Shown: one piece after another, positions 1-11,100 of the stretch
Layout of the letters: each line of letters starts with the position of its first letter
Numbering within the stretch: the first letter of the stretch is position 1
Source: Planctomycetota bacterium
GTDB taxonomy: Bacteria > Planctomycetota > Phycisphaerae > Phycisphaerales > UBA1924
Assembly (NCBI GenBank): GCA_017303555.1
Contig: JAFLCN010000002.1
Span: 248,001-312,000, forward strand
DNA: 64,000 nucleotides
Direction: 5' to 3'
Program-made: the position numbers and the translations under genes
The notes under the pieces: generated by a model
The model's input: the letters and a program-made list of their open reading frames with translations, nothing else
What the model was told of the DNA's origin: nothing
The model's database searches: none

Positions 1-840
1 GTAACGCGGCTTCGAGTCGGGGAGCAACGGGGCCGTGAACCGCACGATTCTCGCGATATCGTCGGCGCTCTCGCCAACCGCGACACCGCCGATCGCGAAT
101 CCGGGGCAGTCCAGTGCGCCAATCCGTTCCGCGGACCATCGCCTGCGGTCGAGGTCTGTTCCGCCCTGCACGATGCCGAAAAGTCCCTGATCTCCCTTTC
201 GCTGGTGCGCGCGGATGCAGCGTTCGAGCCAGCGAACGGTCCGCTCGTTCGCAAGATCAAGGCGGGCGATGTGGTCGTAGGCCGATCTCCTGGCGCCTCG
301 TGCCGAGAGGCCGCCGGAGTCTCGTTTCACCACCGATTCGAGCCGGGCCTGGCTCGGGCGCTCCACGTTTGGATCGATCGAGGGCGGACAATCGTCCAGG
401 GCCATCAGAATGTCGGGCCCGAGCAGATTCTGCACTTCAACCGCTCGCTCCGGCGTCAAGCGGATGGTGCTTCCGTCAACGATCGACTTGAACGTCACGC
501 CATCGTCGTCCACCTTGTTTGTGTCGCTCAGGCTGTAGGCCTGGTAGCCGCCGGAATCGGTCAGAATCGGCCGGTGCCAGTTCATGAACTTGTGGACGCC
601 GCCCATCTTGGAAACCAGCTCGGGCCCCGGCCGGACGAGCAGGTGGTACGTGTTGTTCAACAGGATCTCGGCACCCGTCGCTTCGACCTGCGCGGGCAAG
701 ATGCCCTTCACGGTGCCCTTGGTTCCCACCGGCATGAAGGCGGGGGTCTGGAAGGTTCCGTGGGGCGTTGAAACCACGCCGGTGCGCGCATTGCACACGC
801 CGGATCTCGCACGAATTTCGAACCCGATCGGCCCGTTCAT
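1..840 (-). CDS. tgt: Queuine tRNA-ribosyltransferase, 3' end outside window
   Basis: Exchanges guanine 34 of GUN-anticodon tRNAs for a queuine precursor in the cytoplasm. The 280 residues visible start at the ATG at 840 and run off the left edge; the family is usually about 370-380 residues, so roughly the last quarter, including the zinc site, is missing from view. Seen directly: DSGGYQAYSL with Asp95 (general base in characterised Tgt), GADIL-like GAEILLNNTYHL near residue 57, DDCPP, GIVQGG, and a final LPDSKPRY that matches the KPRYLMG region of the family. A second in-frame ATG exists upstream only in another frame. Downstream on the same strand direction the next gene cannot be seen; upstream lies the rhomboid gene 32 bases away, so the two may be cotranscribed. 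Identification is secure. Confidence 0.95.
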   Translation of the reverse strand, partial: MNGPIGFEIRARSGVCNARTGVVSTPHGTFQTPAFMPVGTKGTVKGILPAQVEATGAEILLNNTYHLLVRPGPELVSKMGGVHKFMNWHRPILTDSGGYQAYSLSDTNKVDDDGVTFKSIVDGSTIRLTPERAVEVQNLLGPDILMALDDCPPSIDPNVERPSQARLESVVKRDSGGLSARGARRSAYDHIARLDLANERTVRWLERCIRAHQRKGDQGLFGIVQGGTDLDRRRWSAERIGALDCPGFAIGGVAVGESADDIARIVRFTAPLLPDSKPRY

Positions 841-872
841 GCACCATCATTGCAGCGTGTCGGCGACGCCGA

Positions 873-1958
873 TCAGGTTCCGCCCCGGAGCCGCTCGGTA
901 TCGCGGGCCAGAGTGCGCTTTTCTTTCTCGGTCAGGCTCGATACGCCGCCGGCTCGCACCTTGGCGAGGATGCGATCGACCTCCGCGCCGTCCTCGCTGT
1001 TCCCCTTCAGCCAACCCCAGCCGCCTTTGGCTTCGCCCGGCTTGAGAGGTTTCCGCGAGTCGCTGAACACATCGAAGAAATCGCGAAGCAGATGCGAATT
1101 GCGGATGAAGAAATAACCGGCGATTGCGCCGCCCAGGTGAGCCGCCTCGCCACCCGCGTTCTTGGCCCCCATGAGAAGCTGAATCATCGAGAGCGCCACG
1201 AATCCGTACGCGAACGTCTTCATCTTCATCGCGATGGGCGGGAAAATGAGCTGCACCACGGTATCGGGCTCGATCTTCGCACAGGCCACAATCACGCCGA
1301 AAACGCCCGCCGATGCACCGACCAGAGGCGTCGTCGTCATGTTGAAAAGCAATCCCGGAACACCCGAGATCCCCATCATCGCCGCGATGAAACCGAGCAG
1401 GTTCAGCATCAGGTACATGACGCCGCCGAAGATTCCGGTGACGAGGTAGAACGCCAGGTACCGCTGACCGCCCAGATACCGCTCGACCGTTGGGCCGAAC
1501 ACGAACAGCCCGAGCATGTTGAAAAACAAGTGCATCGGGTTCGCGTGGAGGAACTGGAACGTGATAAACCTCCACACCTGCCACCCAAAGACATGCGCGG
1601 TCGAAAAATGCCCCCAGCCTTCCAAGGGCCGTTGCACCATGTACAGCGAAGCCCCCACTTCCTTCTGGGTATCCGGATCGACCCTGATCCGCACCAGCCC
1701 CGTGCCGGGGGCCGTCTGGGCGGGGTTCACGGGCTGGCCACCGTCCGGCCTGTAATACTCGCGCTGGTCCACCGCGTTGGCAGGTCCTTTCTGTCCCACC
1801 AATAGAGGCACACCCGGACGAGTCAGAAATGCTCCGAGCACAAACACCGCCACGTTGACCGCGATAATCCACGTGTTGACCGACCAGAACCGCAGCCGCC
1901 CGAAGACAGGCGATGTTCGCTCGGGTTCCCATCCATACTGACGATCCGACAAGCCCAT
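873..1958 (-). CDS. Rhomboid-family intramembrane serine protease
   Basis: Predicted membrane protease that cleaves transmembrane substrates. With the ATG at 1958 (a TTG lies directly before it; AGAGG sits upstream) the product is 361 residues. A hydrophobic helix spans about residues 28-46, followed by a soluble insert of about 80 residues. The catalytic core is clear: HANPMHLFFNM with His138, His143 and Asn147, GASAG with the nucleophile Ser216, and AAHLGG with the partner His274. The charged C-terminal 70 residues (after the last helix, ending in a Lys/Arg-rich helix) resemble the small cytoplasmic domain found after many planctomycete rhomboids. Substrate unknown. Gene reads toward tgt and follows the AddA-like gene after 143 bases in which I see no gene. 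Confidence 0.92.
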   Translation of the reverse strand: MGLSDRQYGWEPERTSPVFGRLRFWSVNTWIIAVNVAVFVLGAFLTRPGVPLLVGQKGPANAVDQREYYRPDGGQPVNPAQTAPGTGLVRIRVDPDTQKEVGASLYMVQRPLEGWGHFSTAHVFGWQVWRFITFQFLHANPMHLFFNMLGLFVFGPTVERYLGGQRYLAFYLVTGIFGGVMYLMLNLLGFIAAMMGISGVPGLLFNMTTTPLVGASAGVFGVIVACAKIEPDTVVQLIFPPIAMKMKTFAYGFVALSMIQLLMGAKNAGGEAAHLGGAIAGYFFIRNSHLLRDFFDVFSDSRKPLKPGEAKGGWGWLKGNSEDGAEVDRILAKVRAGGVSSLTEKEKRTLARDTERLRGGT

Positions 1959-2101
1959 CAAGACCTCTGTTTCTACTTTTCCGATACGGGAAGCGTGAAG
2001 CCGAAGGTCGCCTCAGCATCCATTGCCGCGGCCTTCCGCCTGACTCTATCGGCTTTCACCCCGCGGAGTTCTGACCGGGTGTCCCTCAGCGGGCGAATCA
2101 C

Positions 2102-5100
2102 TCACCGGACATCATGCGCGACCCCGGGGCGCACAAAGAGCAGAACTCCGTTTATTTGCGCCGTTTCCAGTTTCAATGCCCGGCCGATCGCGCTCCGGTA
2201 CGCGTGAATCTGGGGGCCATAGACCTCTGCCAAAGCGCCGACGCGATCGGGTGTAACCCGATCGGTCTTGAAATCAAGCACCTCCGCCCATGCCGGCCGA
2301 CCCGAATCCATCCCGATGACGACACGATCGATTCTGCCCTGCACCAGCCCTGCCGCGCCGCCCTGTTCCGAACCTCGATCGCTCCAAGCCAGTGCCCATT
2401 CGCGAAGAACCCGCGGCACACCCGGGCGGAGGGCGTACCGAGCCTTTGAGAGCACGCCCCCCAACGGCCCGGACATGACCCCGCGAAACAGCGCCATCTG
2501 TTCGCGCAAGTCCCGTGCACCAAAGCCGAAGCGCGCCGCATCGTGCAGCAGCTCATCGTCCGTCGCGTTCCGGTCTTCTTTCCATTCCACCCGCTCGAAC
2601 CACGCGTGCCACAGTTCACCCGTCGCGCGCGAAGACTCATGGGCTCGGGGTTCGCGCAGCAGCGCTCCCGCGTGCATGGCCGCGCGGTGCCCCTGCTTCG
2701 AGGGCGCGAGCCCGACAACGGTTCGGGCTGCCGCGGCGGCGAAGTTCAACGCTGCAGCTTGCGTCGTCGCACCGGCGGGCCGGGCACGCTGAGCGAGCGG
2801 CGCGGCGCGAGCGTGAAATGCCTTGCTGTAAAGCACCGACGCTTCACCCGGCTTTCCGGAGTCGGTTCGAACTCCGGAAAACGCCTCCCTCAGCACTTCC
2901 GCGGCAGAGAGCCGTTTTCCCTGCTCTTCCTCGTTTCCGATGATCATCTCAAGCCTTCGCCTCGCCCGTGTCATCGCAACATACAGGCAACTGATCGCTT
3001 CTTTGATTCCCCTTGAAGTCCATCGATCGACGAGCGATGCGAGGCGCGGATCGCAGGCCTGCGCCTCTTTCGGCGGCCAGAGCGACACGACTTCCACCGG
3101 CGCGAGCGGATCGCCCTCGCCCGCTTCGCCCCGATCCACCACGACGGGTGCCTTCTTTCCGTCCCACGCAACATCGAGGTCGATGAGCACCACCGCGTCC
3201 CACTCGAGTCCCTTGGCCTTGTGCACGTTCAGCACGCTCACGCGTCCGGCCGATTCGTCCACCACGGCGCTGTCGTGCACCTGCCGGATGAAATCGGGGA
3301 TGCGAGACTGAGAGCCGGAATCGAATGCGCGCGCGAGCCGCTCCATGTGCTCGAGCCGGTCTCTCCCGCGATCGGAGATCTTTCCCTCAAGCCCTTGCCG
3401 AACCCAGGCCAGGATACCGGCGATGCCGGACTGCGCCGCCCGCTCGCGCAGCTCGCGCGACACGCGGTCCGCGACGCGATCATCCATCGCCGACGGCATC
3501 TCGAGGAGTCCGGCAAGCGCAGACTTTGCGACGTGGTACCGCGATGCGCTATCGCCGGGGTGCTCCGCGAGCTGCAGAAGACTGATGACGGCGCTCACGC
3601 ACGGCTCGTCCATCAACGGGTGGCCGCGCTCCTGCGCCGCGAGAATGCCACGCTTCTTCAGCCTGTGAATGACGGGCGGAATCACCGCGTTGGTCCTTGA
3701 AATGACCGCGATGCTCCATTCCGGGTTCTCCGCCGCGATCTCAACCACGCGCTCCACGGCGCGATCGATCACGAGATCGACACGCCGTTCTTCACCCTTC
3801 TTTGCGAGCCGCACCTGCTCGAGCCGAACGAACCCATCCAGATCCCTGGCGGCTTTGTGCGGTGCGAAGATCGACTGCCAGCGCTGCGCCGAAGACCGAA
3901 ACTTGTCCAATCGCGTATTGGAACCGATGCTGGTGAAGACGACGTTCACCGCATCGAGCACTCCCTGCGAAGAACGCCAGTTGCTGGCCCGTGTTTCGGG
4001 TTCGCCCAGACCCAGCCGTGTGGTCAAGCCCTCCAGCAGTTCCGGAACGGCGCCGCGCCATCCGTACAGCGACTGCTTGACATCGCCCACGGCAAACAGG
4101 CTCCGCCCGGCGTCGCGCGTGCTCGCAATTTCTTCGAGCACCGGTTCGAGAACTCGGTACTGCACTCTGGATGTGTCCTGGAACTCGTCCAACAGCAGGT
4201 GATCGACCTTGCCATCCATGCGGAACGCGATCCACCCGCGTTCCTCCTCGCCGAGCGACAGCATGAGCCGGGGCATGTCATCAAAAGTCAGTGCATTCCG
4301 CGCTTGCTTTGTTTCTTGAAGTTTCGCATCAAAGACCGTCATCAGACCCCCGGCCGCTCGAGAGGCAATCGCCAGGTCGTCGAGCGTGCGTGCCCGAGCG
4401 TGCGCTGCAAGCCGCTTCAGAATGTCCGCCATGGATGCGGGAACATCCGCCCTCGAGAATCGAGCGCCACTCAGCGCCGCCTGCACAAGCTTCAGCGTGT
4501 AAAAAGTTGCCCAGTCTTGTGTCTTGGCACATGCGGCAGCCTTCTCCCTCGCCGACTCAAACACAGCGTGTTCCTCGCCACCCCGCGTCAACACCGCCGG
4601 GAGTGCCTCGAACGCCGCCAGCAAGCCGCGAAGTTCTTCTTCGCTCAATTGATCTGCGGCCTCGGGGCGGATTGCCCCCCACTTGCTCGGGTCGCCGCCG
4701 CAATCGACAAATGCACCGTGCAGCGTCTTGGCCCGGCGGATCAACTCCGCCCGTGGCTTCATGGGCAGCCCGCCCAGGTTGAGAGCATCCAGGATCGCAA
4801 TCATCGTGCCGGTTTCGAGCGTGCGGCAAACCGCGTCAATCGCTTCTTCCTGCACTTCCTCGATCTCGGTTTCATCCAGAGTGCGCCAACCCGGGGAGAG
4901 CCCCAGTTCACCCGCACCGACGCGGCCAATCTCCGCAAAGTACGAATCGAGTGTTTGAACACGCAGCCGATCGATGCGTCGCGCCAGCGAGAGCGCCGCT
5001 TCTCGCGCACGCTCGCCCTTAAGCCCCGCGACTTCATTCTCACCCCTCGAAGCCTCGATCAGGCGCGCCAGTATCTTCGCCTGCATCTCACCCGCAGCCT

Positions 5101-5275
5101 TGCGCGTGAATGTCGTCGCCAGGATCCGGTCGGGTGATCGCCCGGCTCGCTCGAACGCCGCGACGTATCTCGCCGCGAGCTCGAACGTCTTTCCCGAACC
5201 CGCGGAGGCCAGAATCACCGACGGCACGACCGGAGCGCCGTTCGCCTGGGCCGGTTGTCGATCGCGCGGCGTCAT
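2102..5275 (-). CDS. AddA-like UvrD/RecB helicase-nuclease subunit
   Basis: 1057 residues. Superfamily 1 DNA helicase with a C-terminal PD-(D/E)XK nuclease, expected to process double-strand DNA ends for RecA-dependent repair together with the partner encoded just upstream. Motifs in order: Walker A ASAGSGKT with Lys29, LLLDEFQDTS (motif II), GDVKQSLYGWRGA (III), NWRSS (IV), NVHKAKGLEWDAVVL (V), LYVAMTRARRRL (VI), and near the C-terminus AEVLDFKTDR, the nuclease D..K core. Length and order match AddA rather than UvrD (no nuclease) or PcrA. The ATG at 5275 overlaps the stop of the AddB-like gene in ATGA, implying translational coupling and a stable heterodimer. Assignment to AddA rather than RecB rests on the partner gene; no RecC or RecD is seen. 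Confidence 0.9.
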   Translation of the reverse strand: MTPRDRQPAQANGAPVVPSVILASAGSGKTFELAARYVAAFERAGRSPDRILATTFTRKAAGEMQAKILARLIEASRGENEVAGLKGERAREAALSLARRIDRLRVQTLDSYFAEIGRVGAGELGLSPGWRTLDETEIEEVQEEAIDAVCRTLETGTMIAILDALNLGGLPMKPRAELIRRAKTLHGAFVDCGGDPSKWGAIRPEAADQLSEEELRGLLAAFEALPAVLTRGGEEHAVFESAREKAAACAKTQDWATFYTLKLVQAALSGARFSRADVPASMADILKRLAAHARARTLDDLAIASRAAGGLMTVFDAKLQETKQARNALTFDDMPRLMLSLGEEERGWIAFRMDGKVDHLLLDEFQDTSRVQYRVLEPVLEEIASTRDAGRSLFAVGDVKQSLYGWRGAVPELLEGLTTRLGLGEPETRASNWRSSQGVLDAVNVVFTSIGSNTRLDKFRSSAQRWQSIFAPHKAARDLDGFVRLEQVRLAKKGEERRVDLVIDRAVERVVEIAAENPEWSIAVISRTNAVIPPVIHRLKKRGILAAQERGHPLMDEPCVSAVISLLQLAEHPGDSASRYHVAKSALAGLLEMPSAMDDRVADRVSRELRERAAQSGIAGILAWVRQGLEGKISDRGRDRLEHMERLARAFDSGSQSRIPDFIRQVHDSAVVDESAGRVSVLNVHKAKGLEWDAVVLIDLDVAWDGKKAPVVVDRGEAGEGDPLAPVEVVSLWPPKEAQACDPRLASLVDRWTSRGIKEAISCLYVAMTRARRRLEMIIGNEEEQGKRLSAAEVLREAFSGVRTDSGKPGEASVLYSKAFHARAAPLAQRARPAGATTQAAALNFAAAAARTVVGLAPSKQGHRAAMHAGALLREPRAHESSRATGELWHAWFERVEWKEDRNATDDELLHDAARFGFGARDLREQMALFRGVMSGPLGGVLSKARYALRPGVPRVLREWALAWSDRGSEQGGAAGLVQGRIDRVVIGMDSGRPAWAEVLDFKTDRVTPDRVGALAEVYGPQIHAYRSAIGRALKLETAQINGVLLFVRPGVAHDVR

Positions 5276-8112
5276 TCGTCTTCCCCTTCGGAGTCGGCAC
5301 CCTCGGATGCGCCCTGGTCATCGGACGAATCCGCCTCGACGAGCGTGACGCCGCAGAGGCGGGCGATCGCTCCGGATCCGTACGGATCGTCACCGAGCGG
5401 ATACTCCTTGCGCAGCATGGCAGCGGCGATCTCCTTTGCCCGGCGGATCGCATCGTCGATCATCGCGTCGTCCCATTCCCCTCGCACGATTTTCCCTTCC
5501 GCGCTCGCGCGGGGCAGCAGGATGTAACCCGCTCTCGCATTGCTCGCGGTGGGCTCCATCTGGCGGAGAATGTGGATGTAAAGCGGCAATTGCAGGTCGA
5601 TCCACGCGTCTGCGTTTCGATGGGTCTTTTCGGGCGGCATTGGTTTGTCGGCCGTCTTGTAGTCAAGAACAAGCCATTCATCGCCGCGCACATCGATCCG
5701 GTCAATCTGTCCTCTCAGACCGAGCCTGCCCTCGGGAGTCTCCAGAAACACCGGCTCGGTGTGCATGCGCTCTGTCGAATGAACAATCCATCCGGCATCC
5801 GCGTGCTCGGACTGCAAACGCGCGAACATCCGCAGCCTCCGCCTGGCGACCTCGATCTGGGCATCTCTCACCGCGCTCGATCGCTGCCGGGGCAGGGTGT
5901 TCACGGTCTGCGCCAATTGCTCCATCGCCCATGACGCGATCTCATCCTCGTTCTTCAGTGCGCGAGATTGCTCGGGCCCGAAACCCTGCAGCACCTTGTG
6001 AAGCACCTTGCCCATCCTGCTTTGGTCGGCTTCGGGGGAAGGCTCGTCGAGTTCCTCCAACTTGGCAATCCGCTTGAGGAAGAACACATACGGAGATCGC
6101 ACATACTCGCGGAATGCCGTGACATGGACCTCCGCAGGAGGGGGCAGTTCATGGAGCGGAGCAAGCGGGAACGCGGCGGCACCCGCCTTCGCATCAGGTG
6201 TCTGGGTGCGCGCCGTCGCGTTGAAACGTGCGGGTTCCGGAATTTCGCTCACCGCCCGCTCAACCCGTGCGAGCGCTTCGGCGTCATCGCACCGGAACAG
6301 AAGCCGGCTGGGCTTGAGCGGGCCGCCGTCTTCATCGCGCTTGGCGCACACGAACCAGACGCCGCCCCGTTTCTCACGTGAGCGGATCGCGCCTTCAAGT
6401 AAAAATGCGTCGCGCTCCGCCCGCGACTCGCCGGTGGGCATCCCCAGCACGCGTCGGACGCTCTCGGGCAGGAGCGCATCCTCCACTCGGCCGACGGGGA
6501 TCATCCCCTCGTTCAGCCCGAGCACGGCGAGGTACGGGGCTCGATCGGCCGCGGCTTCCAGCCAGCCCAGCACTTCGACCTCACTTCTGGTCGAGCTGTC
6601 CGGCTGGCGCGCGTCGGCCACACCCTCAAGCAACAACTCAATCGCACGCCATCCCTCGATGTTTGGGATCCACTCCGAACCATTACGACATTCTTCGATC
6701 ACGTCCGCGATCGCCCGGATCGCGCCCGCTTCGCGGTCGTTCAGCTCCTGCGCGCCGAAGACCGTGTCGAGCAGGCCCACCACCGCGTCCAGCCGCTGCG
6801 ACAAACCGGTCCCCTGCGTTGCCGGCGCCGCAACTAACCCGGCGCAGAGTTCCAGGACGGCGGCCGCAACCTTCCCGTCGCGCTGGTCGTACTCGCGCGC
6901 GGGTACGTCCGGTGCGAAGATCGCGTCCTGGTCGATCCGATTGATCCAGCCGGGTTCGGGGCCTGCCGCAGATTCGATCCAGCGTTCGATCTCCGGCCGC
7001 TTGACCAGTGCAGCGAGGGCCTCGACAGTTTGTTCCCGCAGAAACTCCGCGATCATCGCGAGCAGCTTGACCACCGAAGCGCCGCCGAGCTTTTCGCCCG
7101 CGGCATCGTGAAAAGCAAGGCCTTCGACTCTCGTCGCCGCAATCCCGAGCTCGATGGCGAGCGCCGGCGTCGGGGCGCACACGGTTACATCGCGGGCGGA
7201 CAGTTCTCCAGCCGGCTGCGTCCACGCCGCGATCCGCCCCACGATGCGCTTTGCTCCGTCGCGAACATCCTCGGCAAACTCGACACACGATGAATCGATC
7301 GAGACGTGCCCGCGCGGGGCACGCGAAACACACCCGAACTCATCCACGGCCGACGCTTCCGCCTCCGGTGCGAACACCAGGGAATGAACCGGAAGTCCGC
7401 ACCGATCGATTGCACGCCGCGACGCTTGGTCCAATTCAACCACGCCCACCAGCACGATCTCGCGCAGGCCACCCGTTTGCAGGGCGCCGCCGGACCGAAT
7501 CGTTGCCAGGCGGAAGAGGTGCCCGTCCGCCATGCGCGCGCTCGCCAGCAGTTGTTCATATGTTGGTCGCGCGGCATCGATACTGCGCCACCTCGAGCTC
7601 TCTCCCGATTCCTGCACGTCGCCCGCGCGCACCGCGACGTCGTCGGGTGTCAACAGCTCTCTCGCCAACTCGCCCACGGAGCCGTCAATCATCCGGCCGA
7701 GGCGCATCCATTCTGCTGCGGACGCGTCATCCGGCCGCCGCCGAAGGACGTGTTCGAATAGCTGAACCGGAAGCCCGCGCAGTGCCTCGCCCCACGCCAT
7801 CGCCCGAAGCAGGCCCGGCGCCATCGGCGTGCCCGAATCGACGAGCACCCCGCACAACTCGCCCGGAGTGGTCACGCGCCCGGGGGAGACCCACGAGTCG
7901 GTTTTTTCACCGATGCCGACGATCTCCGCAGTGAGTTCGCGCCCGAACCGACGCCCGGGTACAACCACGAGTGTCTGCTGAAAGTCGATTCCGCGCCCCG
8001 TGTCGTCGGTGCGGAACCGCTGCGCAATCCACGCCGCCGCGGTTTCGATCAGTGGCCGCTCCCATCCCATGAAAACGCGTTCAATCACCCGCCGCACTCC
8101 GTTTGGACGCAC
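5272..8112 (-). CDS. AddB-like PD-(D/E)XK nuclease subunit
   Basis: 946 residues from the GTG at 8112; a GTG at 8097 is an alternative. Partner of the AddA-like protein: an inactivated helicase scaffold with a RecB-type nuclease domain. Near the N-terminus RVFMGWERPL and VVVPGRRFGREL resemble the planctomycete form of this family; a true Walker A lysine motif is not present. The nuclease core is LVLDYKTADKP followed by QLPLYIHIL, about 110 residues from the end. In the position where Bacillus AddB has the first iron-sulphur cysteine this protein has YVRSPYVFFL, and only one Cys lies in the C-terminal tail, so the four-cysteine cluster appears absent. The last 20 residues are acidic. Divergent from the Tricorn-like gene, with only 82 bases between starts. 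Confidence 0.82.
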   Translation of the reverse strand: MRPNGVRRVIERVFMGWERPLIETAAAWIAQRFRTDDTGRGIDFQQTLVVVPGRRFGRELTAEIVGIGEKTDSWVSPGRVTTPGELCGVLVDSGTPMAPGLLRAMAWGEALRGLPVQLFEHVLRRRPDDASAAEWMRLGRMIDGSVGELARELLTPDDVAVRAGDVQESGESSRWRSIDAARPTYEQLLASARMADGHLFRLATIRSGGALQTGGLREIVLVGVVELDQASRRAIDRCGLPVHSLVFAPEAEASAVDEFGCVSRAPRGHVSIDSSCVEFAEDVRDGAKRIVGRIAAWTQPAGELSARDVTVCAPTPALAIELGIAATRVEGLAFHDAAGEKLGGASVVKLLAMIAEFLREQTVEALAALVKRPEIERWIESAAGPEPGWINRIDQDAIFAPDVPAREYDQRDGKVAAAVLELCAGLVAAPATQGTGLSQRLDAVVGLLDTVFGAQELNDREAGAIRAIADVIEECRNGSEWIPNIEGWRAIELLLEGVADARQPDSSTRSEVEVLGWLEAAADRAPYLAVLGLNEGMIPVGRVEDALLPESVRRVLGMPTGESRAERDAFLLEGAIRSREKRGGVWFVCAKRDEDGGPLKPSRLLFRCDDAEALARVERAVSEIPEPARFNATARTQTPDAKAGAAAFPLAPLHELPPPAEVHVTAFREYVRSPYVFFLKRIAKLEELDEPSPEADQSRMGKVLHKVLQGFGPEQSRALKNEDEIASWAMEQLAQTVNTLPRQRSSAVRDAQIEVARRRLRMFARLQSEHADAGWIVHSTERMHTEPVFLETPEGRLGLRGQIDRIDVRGDEWLVLDYKTADKPMPPEKTHRNADAWIDLQLPLYIHILRQMEPTASNARAGYILLPRASAEGKIVRGEWDDAMIDDAIRRAKEIAAAMLRKEYPLGDDPYGSGAIARLCGVTLVEADSSDDQGASEGADSEGEDE

Positions 8113-8194
8113 CCGCTTGCGTTTGGTACGGTATCAGTTCTTGTCGCCCCCTTCACACCCGCCCCACCGGGCACGGACTCTGGAAATCACACTC

Positions 8195-11100
8195 ATGCAG
8201 ATCAGGCGCTCCTTCACGATCGCGGCTCTTCTTCTCGCTTGCGGCACCGCCCCCTTGTCGCTCGCGCAGCCCGCTCCGCGCGCAGCGGCGCCGGCAGCCC
8301 GAACCGGACTCCTCCAGTTTCCCAGCGTCAGTCCCGATGGCCAGTTGATCGTTTTCTCTTCTGCGGGCGATTTGTGGGCACTTCCCCGCTCCGGCGGCAC
8401 CGCGACCCGCCTGACCTCGCACCCGGCGGAGGATCGCCGTTCCGCATTCTCGCCCGATGGCAAGTGGCTCGCGTTCGAATCTGAGCGCGACGGACCGCGG
8501 AACATTTACATCGCGTCCATCACCCGCACGCCAACCGGCGTGGTGCTCGGGCCTGTTCGGCGCGTCACGACGACCGACCGGCCGCAGAATCTCACCGGGT
8601 TCACGCCGGACGGCAAGTTCGTGACGTTCTCGGCGACCAATGAGCCGAGTATCTATCGATCGAACCGGCTGTACAAGGCACCCGTCGATGGCGGTCCGAT
8701 CGAGCGGCTGAGCGGAGCGTTCGGAACATTCCCGCGTGTTTCGGCCGATGGGGCCTCGGTCGTGTTCACCCACGGCAGGGCGGATTTCACGCGTCCAAAG
8801 TACGACGGCTCCGGAGCGCCGGATGTCTGGCGCATGAACATCGCGACCGGCCAGTTCGAGCAACTGACCAGCGATCCGCGCTCGGATGCAGATGCGTGGC
8901 CTCTCCCCGACGGATCGACGGTCTATCTCTCCTCCAAGTCCGGTGAATACAACATCCGACGCATTCCAGCCGGAAAGACCGATGCGCAGGCGCTCGACCT
9001 CACCTCGTTCCAGCCGACCGAATCGGAGCTCACGATCGGCCACGGCGTGCGCGACCTGGGCGTGAACGCCGCCGGTGACACGGCCTCATTTGTCGTCTGG
9101 GATCGCCTCTACACGCTCGATCTCAAGGCGCCGGGGGCCAAGCCGCAACCGATCGACGTGGTCTTCTCCGCTGACTTTGCCGACCTCGACACGCAGCGCC
9201 TGAACCTCGGCAAGGAAGTTTCGGAGCAGGCCGTTAGCCCGGACGGCAAAACGCTCGCGGTGATCGCACGCGGACAGGTCTTTGTCCGTTCGACCGAAGA
9301 GAATTTCCCGACGCGCCGCGTCACGCTCGGCTCGGGCCGCGCTCGCGGGCTTGCCTGGTCGCCCGACAATCGCGTGCTCTACTTCGCTTCGGATGACACC
9401 GGCACGTATCAGCTCTATTACGCGACCGTCGCGATCGCCAAGTCCGATCTCTCGCCCGCCGAAGAAAAGAAAGAAGAGAAGAAAGACGACAAGAAGGAAG
9501 AAAAGAAGTCCGAGTCGAAGCCCGAAGAGAAAAAAGAAGAAAAGCCCGCCGATGCCAAGCCGGCCGATGGCGACAAGAAAGAGGAGAAGAAGGAAGAGAA
9601 GAAAGACGACAAGCCGAAGGTCGACTTCGCCAAGCGTTGGTCCGAGGCGGTCACGTTCACCGTACACCCGCTTGCGCCAACGAATCTCGCGCCCGGCCGA
9701 AACGACGGCCTCTTCGGGCCAGAGTACCGCGACCCCACTCCATCGCCAGACGGCAAGCAACTCATCTTTGTCCGGGGATTGGGCGATGCGATCCTGATGG
9801 ACCTCGCGACGAAGACCTGCCGCGTGCTCTGGTCGGGCTGGAACACTCCGGACATCCAGTGGGCTCCCGATTCACGTCACATCGTCTACGAGGTTGAAGA
9901 TCTCGATTTCAACGCCGATATCTGGCTCCTCGATACCAGGCTCGGCGACGACGGCAAAGCGCCCAGCGCCGTGAACCTCACGCGCCACCCCGACCTCGAC
10001 GCCTCTCCCCGTCTTTCCGCCGACGGCAAAGTGCTCTACTTCAACAGCGAGCGCTCGGAACAGAACAACCAGTATCAGGTCTATGCGCTCGCGCTCGACA
10101 AATCGCTCGATGCGCTCCGCCCCTACGAACTCGAGGAGTACTTCAAAAAGGCCGCCGAAGCCGCCAAGAAACGCAAGCCCATCGATCCCGTCGAGTGGGA
10201 CAAGCCCGCCCCCACGGCGACGGATTCGGAAAAGAAAGACGACAAGAAGGAAGAAAAGAAGCCCGATTCACCCAAGTCGCTCCGCTTCGACACCGACGAC
10301 GCGTATCTCCGCATCCGGCGCGTCACAAACGGCATTCCGCTGTCCTCCCCCCAACTCGCGATCACCCCGGGCGGCGATCGCGTCATCTTCTCGGCGACCG
10401 GCGAGCCCGATCCGTCGCTCGTTTCCGTCACGTACAAGGGCGACGATCGAAAGTCCATCCAGGCGGGCGCCGTTTCGGGCCTGGGCGTAACCCTCACCGG
10501 AGACAGAGTCTTCTTCATCCGGCAGGGCGCCGTTTCCGCATCGCCGCCCGTCGGCGGAAAGGTCGAGTCGTTTCCCATCGATGCGCCGTTTGTGCTCGAT
10601 GTTGCGGCTCAGCAGCGCCAGAAGTTCATGGAAGCCGCTCGCATTCTCGGCAATCAGTTTTATCACCCGACGCTGAAAGGATTGAACTGGACCGGCCTTG
10701 CCGATCGCTATGTCAAACTCGCCGAATCCACCCGCACGGTCGGCGAGTTCGCGGCGGTCACCATGATGCTCTTCGGAGAGCTCGAAGGCTCGCACGTCGG
10801 CGTGTTCCCGCCCCCCGGCAGCACGCCCGTCCCGCTCAACACCGGTTTCCTGGGCATGGACACAAAGCCCGTGCCCGGCGGGTTTGAAGTCGTCCGCATC
10901 CTGCCCCGTTCGCCCGCCGACAACTCGCTCGCCGCGGATGACAAGGTACGTGCGATGCGGATCGCCGTGGGCGACGTGATCACCGCGATCGATTCGGAAG
11001 TGCTGGCCCCGGACGCGAGCTCGATGCCGCGTATGGACCTGAGCGCCGCGCTTACGGGCAAGGCGGGCAAGGAAATACTCGTTGCGTTTTCGCGCAAGGC

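Noticed and set aside
9462..9615. Lys/Glu-rich tract as possible frameshift artefact
   Set aside because: The frame continues on both sides with conserved Tricorn sequence, so the tract is a true insert in one frame.
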